A DNA stretch of 64,000 bases from Planctomycetaceae bacterium (lineage in GTDB: Bacteria > Planctomycetota > Planctomycetia > Pirellulales > Thermoguttaceae): positions 29,554-93,553 of the forward strand of contig SFIW01000016.1 of assembly GCA_004556055.1 (NCBI GenBank). Reading direction: 5' to 3'. Positions 61,044-64,000 of this stretch are shown in pieces. Numbering within the stretch: the first letter of the stretch is position 1; every line of letters begins with the position of its first letter. The notes under the pieces were generated by a model that saw only the letters and a program-made list of their open reading frames with translations, had not been told where the DNA came from and ran no database searches. Position numbers and translations under genes: made by a program.

Positions 61044-61076
61044 CGCGGTTTGGAGAGAAATCGCGTCTTTTGTTTT
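61044..61076 (+). terminator. Terminator after the glycosyltransferase gene
   Basis: CGCGGTTT and AAATCGCG form an 8-bp stem (one G-T pair), followed by a T-rich stretch TCTTTTGTTTT. Confidence 0.7.
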
Positions 61077-61209
61077 ATATATAAGTCGTTTATAAGTCGA
61101 GAAATGAAGGGCGTCTATTTAATTTTTAGAAAGGACAAAAAGAGTCCTTTTGAAAGCGTCGTTTGTCTCAGATTTTAAGGGCGCTACATATGGTAACGCG
61201 TGAAAGGTA

Positions 61210-61237
61210 TTGGCTTTTTAGTTCTTTTCGATATAAT
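61210..61237 (+). promoter_or_regulatory. Promoter of the WYL regulator gene
   Basis: TTGGCT (61210-61215) and TATAAT (61232-61237) are spaced by 16 bases, 50 bases before the start codon. Confidence 0.6.
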
Positions 61238-61286
61238 GAGGATCGTTTGGTAAAAGCTCACTAATTTCGATGAAGGGGTCTTTGAA

Positions 61287-62591
61287 ATGGCGGTTATAGA
61301 CAAAGCGACGCAGTCTGGAATAGATGAACGCGAAGTAGAAACCGAGTCGACGAGGAATTTGAGATCGGCGTACGCGGAGGACGCGATTTCGACGATGACG
61401 TCGAAGGAAATGAGGACGAAGGACGCCGAGAACGAGGATATGAGCGAAACGGATCGTCGGCTCAAGTTCGTTTTGAAGCGTCAATGGGATATGATTCGCG
61501 TTTTGGCGAAGTCAGGCGAAGAACGTAAAGACCGCGCTTTCAGGGAAGAAAAGTTGAGATCCTTCGGCTGGACGCTTGATGAGTTGGCGGAAAAATTCAA
61601 CGTAAGCACGAAGACGATCAAGCGCGATTTGAAGTCGATTTCGTACGTCTTTGGGGGTTCTGCGATCAAGACGAAGAACGAGGCGCACGGACGCAAGCGA
61701 TATTACATCGAGGGATCGAATATAACGTTTGGGTTGAGTCTGAATCGGGACGAGTTGTTGGCGATATATGTTGCGCAAACGCTGACGTCGCCGTTACGCG
61801 GCACGAAGATCTGGGAGGATTTGCAGAAGAGCCGCGAGAAGATCAAGGACATTATGACGGACGAGACGGTCAAGTACGCGGAGCGGGTGGCGCCTTTCTT
61901 TTATCGCTTTGACCCGACGGAGTTGCATTACTCGAAAGAGATGCGCACGCTCATCGACAAGACGTTGGAAGCGATGATTAAGGGTCGCGCGTTGCAGATC
62001 AAGTATCGATCGTTGAATTCTCAGCGATCGAAGACGTACGAGATCGATCCGTACAATTTCATTTACTGGGGGAACGCTATTTATCTGATCGGGTATTGCC
62101 GACGCGACAAGAAGGTGAAGGTGTGGAAGGTCGACCGACTTTCGGGCGCGGAGCTTTTGGAAGCGCGCAAATCGAAGCGCGCGACCTTTGACGTGGAGAA
62201 GTACCTGTCGAATTCGGTGATGCCCTTCGTGACGGGGGAGGGAGTGCGAGAAGTAACGATTCGCTTCACGGGCTACGCGGCGCGAATTGTGGAAGAAGAG
62301 CGTTTGAGGTCGATTCAATCGGTGACGACGTGTAAGAGCGGCGCGAAGATCGTGGTGTTGAGGACGGAGACGGGGAAGATGTTCTTCCGCTGGTTGCTTG
62401 GCTTTGGCGCGCACGCGGAGATTTTGAGTCCACTCGACTTACGTCGCGACTATCTCTGCGAACTTCAGAGTATCCAGACGCGATACCAAGACAGCGGCGA
62501 CGATCCAGCGCAGTATTACGAAGAAGTGGAGAAGCGCATAGAGGAAGAGAAGGCGCAGCGTCGGGAAGCGGAGATGAACGCGAATTTTTAA
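61287..62591 (+). CDS. WYL-domain transcriptional regulator
   Basis: A 434-aa protein. An acidic leader of about 55 residues precedes a DeoR/HTH_11-type winged helix (TLDELAEKFNVSTKTIKRDLKSI, about 96-118). The WYL domain spans about 230-330 (LQIKYRSLNSQRSKTYEIDPYNFIYWGNAIYLIGYCRRDKKVKVWKVDRL) and is followed by the WCX ligand-binding extension, ending in a charged helix. WYL regulators bind nucleic acids or small ligands and are often linked to DNA damage or phage defence; no defence genes are adjacent. The gene lies directly before a tRNA-Ala and a probable integrated element. Confidence 0.92.
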   Translation: MAVIDKATQSGIDEREVETESTRNLRSAYAEDAISTMTSKEMRTKDAENEDMSETDRRLKFVLKRQWDMIRVLAKSGEERKDRAFREEKLRSFGWTLDELAEKFNVSTKTIKRDLKSISYVFGGSAIKTKNEAHGRKRYYIEGSNITFGLSLNRDELLAIYVAQTLTSPLRGTKIWEDLQKSREKIKDIMTDETVKYAERVAPFFYRFDPTELHYSKEMRTLIDKTLEAMIKGRALQIKYRSLNSQRSKTYEIDPYNFIYWGNAIYLIGYCRRDKKVKVWKVDRLSGAELLEARKSKRATFDVEKYLSNSVMPFVTGEGVREVTIRFTGYAARIVEEERLRSIQSVTTCKSGAKIVVLRTETGKMFFRWLLGFGAHAEILSPLDLRRDYLCELQSIQTRYQDSGDDPAQYYEEVEKRIEEEKAQRREAEMNANF

Positions 62592-62681
62592 CTCGTAGCG
62601 GGACGCGCCCCTTGACGCGACGCGTTCTCATACTAAAATGAGTAGCGTTGCGCGTCGGAGACGTCGCGCGGCGCTACCTGA

Positions 62682-62754
62682 GGGGCTGTAGCTCAACTGG
62701 GAGAGCGTCGGCTTTGCAAGCCGAAGGTCGCCGGTTCGATCCCGGTCAGCTCCA
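62682..62754 (+). tRNA. tRNA-Ala (anticodon TGC)
   Basis: A complete 73-base cloverleaf. The acceptor GGGGCTG pairs with CAGCTCC (one G-T pair), AGCTCAACTGGGAGAGC forms the D arm, the anticodon loop is TTTGCAA flanked by GGC and GCC bases, and GGTTCGATCCC forms the T arm. The discriminator base is A and CCA is not encoded. Confidence 0.97.
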
Positions 62755-62814
62755 CTGAACGTAAAGCGTGAAAACGCAGTCGTTTGCAGCGCTTTAAAAC
62801 TTACTCCGTGTTCT

Positions 62815-62866
62815 TTTCCTTTTTCGGAAAAACGACGCCAGGTGGTCGTTTTTCCGAAAAAGGAAA
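62815..62866. repeat. 22-bp perfect inverted repeat downstream of tRNA-Ala
   Basis: Arms 62815-62836 and 62845-62866 are perfectly complementary (core CGGAAAAACGAC and GTCGTTTTTCCG) around the loop GCCAGGTG. No T-run follows, so it is not an ordinary terminator. It lies 61 bases after the tRNA. Confidence 0.92.
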
Positions 62867-63029
62867 GATAACAAGGCAAAAAGGAGAAGCCCGTAAAGAT
62901 CGCGTATCTTTATTGCGTCGAGCGCGGCGTAGTCGACGCGGAAGTCGACCTGATTGGGACGTTTCTGAACATTTAAAGGTCAGGCTTCAGGCGAATTCGC
63001 AATTTTTTTCATGGCTATCCTAGAGAAGG
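62867..63029. other. Non-coding or remnant region
   Basis: A short open frame (about 62869-62975, containing KIAYLYCVERGVVDAEVDL) has no usable start codon. It may be a fragment of a former gene. Nothing else was recognised. Confidence 0.35.
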
Positions 63030-63068
63030 GAGTCGGCAAGATCTTTTTGTCGGCTCTTTTTTTTTTAA
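63030..63068 (+). terminator. Strong terminator in the tRNA-downstream region
   Basis: GAGTCGGCAA and TTGTCGGCTC form a 10-bp stem with two G-T pairs and a seven-base loop, followed by about 12 T. Confidence 0.88.
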
Positions 63069-63079
63069 CGCGCGGAGGA

Positions 63080-63085
63080 TATAAT
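63080..63085 (+). promoter_or_regulatory. -10 box before the probable integrated genes
   Basis: TATAAT preceded by AGGA; the -35 position falls in the T-run and is poor. Confidence 0.35.
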
Positions 63086-63150
63086 ATAGCGGTCTTCTAT
63101 AACCGTTAATAGCGCGAATCAATCAGTTTCAGGCGGGGGAGCCGTCTCCA

Positions 63151-63249
63151 TTGCGCGACTTCGTTCTCTTTGAGGATCCGAAGGATCGCAAGAGGGGGAA
63201 GAACACGGAGGACGATATTTTAAAGGCGTTTGGTTATCGAGGCGAATAA
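63151..63249 (+). CDS. Short frame, possibly a gene remnant
   Basis: TTG 63151 opens a 32-codon frame (RDFVLFEDPKDRKRGK, later EDDILKAFGYRGE) that ends at TAA 63247-63249 and overlaps the next ATG by one base (TAATG), as in phage gene clusters. The frame is open upstream to 63103, so it may be the end of a longer gene now lost. The TTG has only GGGGGAG about ten bases upstream. Confidence 0.35.
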   Translation: MRDFVLFEDPKDRKRGKNTEDDILKAFGYRGE

Positions 63250-63704
63250 TGTCGAAGATCAGGATAAACGGCTTTATTGAGGCGTTCGAGAGGATGGTCG
63301 TCGCGTTGGAGGAGAGCCGTAATAAAGCGGCGCCCCTCTACCGGAAGGCTGTGGAAGATTGGGCGGTCAAGACTGCGGAGAAGGCCCGCGAGAATCTTAA
63401 CCGCCCTTCTTGGTTATTGTCGAAGCAGCTTTCTAAAGTAGTGAGAATGAAAGACGGGAAGATTTGGTCGATGGTCGGCATTTTGAAAGAAAGCTCTTCG
63501 AAACGCGACCCCGGTTACTACTTCCGCTTTCATGAAGGCGGATGGCGTCCAAACGGATACAAACCGACGGTGCAAGAACGTTTTGTAAGAAGGGCGAAAC
63601 GCGAGACGAAGCCTATCTTAGATAACGAAATCGCTAAAGCGGGTAAGGAAGTGACCGACGTCTTCAAGGCCGAAATGGAAAAGATCAGGAACCGAAAAAA
63701 GTAA
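63249..63704 (+). CDS. Possible phage-type structural protein
   Basis: A 151-aa very basic, mostly helical protein, not confidently assigned. The helical start (FIEAFERMVVALEESRNKAAPLYRKAVEDWAVKTAEKARENL), a central YYFRFHEGGWRP and a basic end resemble HK97 gp10-type tail-completion proteins in size and plan, but this is a weak call. It overlaps the preceding frame by one base and is followed by another gene after 30 bases, a compact phage-like spacing. Confidence 0.5.
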   Translation: MSKIRINGFIEAFERMVVALEESRNKAAPLYRKAVEDWAVKTAEKARENLNRPSWLLSKQLSKVVRMKDGKIWSMVGILKESSSKRDPGYYFRFHEGGWRPNGYKPTVQERFVRRAKRETKPILDNEIAKAGKEVTDVFKAEMEKIRNRKK

Positions 63705-63734
63705 CGACAAGCTAAACGAAAGGAAAGGCAAGAG

Positions 63735-64000
63735 ATGAAGACGGTAAGCTATATAGACCGCTACGGGGCTATTGTGGTAGATACCTATCTAGACTATGTA
63801 GAATCTTACGAGGCGGGAAATGTCCCTAAGCAGATGATCGACGTCAACGGTACCCTTGTTGACTCTGACAAGCTATACGAGATTATCTATAAAGCAGATA
63901 CTAGGGCTACCGTAAGAGAGGCTATAAAAGAGAAAGAGCTTGTAGACGAACGGATTAAAGACGCCCCGTGGTATTTTAAACCGTGGGCTCTATGGACTTT
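63735..64000 (+). CDS. Unknown protein, 3' end outside the window
   Basis: An open frame from ATG 63735 to the window edge (88 codons seen). It starts KTVSYIDRYGAIVVDTYLDYVESYEAG and contains PWYFKPWALW near the break. Codon use differs from the rest of the window: CTA, ATA, AGG and TCT are frequent and GCG is rare, suggesting foreign origin. AAAGG precedes the ATG at about 12 bases. No function is recognised. Confidence 0.6.
   Translation, partial: MKTVSYIDRYGAIVVDTYLDYVESYEAGNVPKQMIDVNGTLVDSDKLYEIIYKADTRATVREAIKEKELVDERIKDAPWYFKPWALWT

Noticed and set aside
62628..62879. Minus-strand frame containing GADRDRTGDLRLAKPTLSQLSYSP
   Set aside because: This is the well-known false frame read antisense through a tRNA-Ala gene; the tRNA explains it completely.

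Overview
The window is chromosomal DNA of a planctomycete. Three genes carry the DUF1559 signature of that phylum: an N-terminal pseudopilin-type methylation motif with AARRMQCTNNLKQ and a C-terminal H-X9-DG motif. A hydrazine-synthase-alpha-related cytochrome, a BatA-type membrane protein, a DUF1570-like peptidase and many large secreted TPR proteins point the same way. Codon use is moderately GC-rich with many GCG, CGC and GAC codons. Most promoters I could place look like TTGACG/TTGACA-N16-18-TATAAT. I cannot name the genus. The many secreted and carbohydrate-related proteins would fit a polymer-degrading or host-associated lineage, but that is inference.

Layout. 1-3.6 kb: a secreted thioredoxin-fold protein with a CxxS site, then etfB and etfA. 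3.6-4.5 kb: a small regulatory unit of an Rrf2 repressor and a cupin gene, with two matching palindromes around the cupin promoter. 4.6-6.2 kb: cysS. 6.3-9.5 kb: two tandem [DUF1559 pseudopilin + small lipoprotein] cassettes; a third lies at 38.8-40.3 kb. 9.8-12.0 kb: a TPR protein carrying five near-identical 25-residue Cys-rich repeats that look like metallothionein. This is the most unusual gene here. 12.3-15.2 kb: the HzsA-related dihaem protein. 15.4-17.5 kb: an unrecognised membrane protein that appears to contain one module three times. 17.7-23.7 kb: a TPR-TPR-ExbB-ExbD operon.

23.7-30.8 kb: an NAD-dependent epimerase/RmlD-like reductase, a membrane BspA-type leucine-rich-repeat protein, a HAD phosphatase, a Gly/Met-rich secreted protein, a 79-aa protein and a 29-aa very basic protein. 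30.8-38.8 kb: a GH50-like agarase, a sulfatase-fold protein without catalytic residues, a CPA2 antiporter with a coiled-coil insertion, a PatB/MalY C-S lyase and a 5'-truncated glutamine amidotransferase. 40.6-47.3 kb: pyrE with a BatA-like gene, a PhoA-type alkaline phosphatase, and the classic rpsO-pnp pair. 47.6-62.6 kb: a LamG/beta-helix protein, a TPR protein with a Gln-Asn tract, a PH-domain membrane protein, a glycerophosphodiesterase, a peptidase/RND-transporter/glycosyltransferase operon and a WYL regulator.

62.7-64.0 kb: a tRNA-Ala(TGC), immediately followed by a 22-bp inverted repeat and by genes with different codon use. This is probably the edge of an integrated element that continues past the window. 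No CRISPR array, rRNA or complete transposon was seen.
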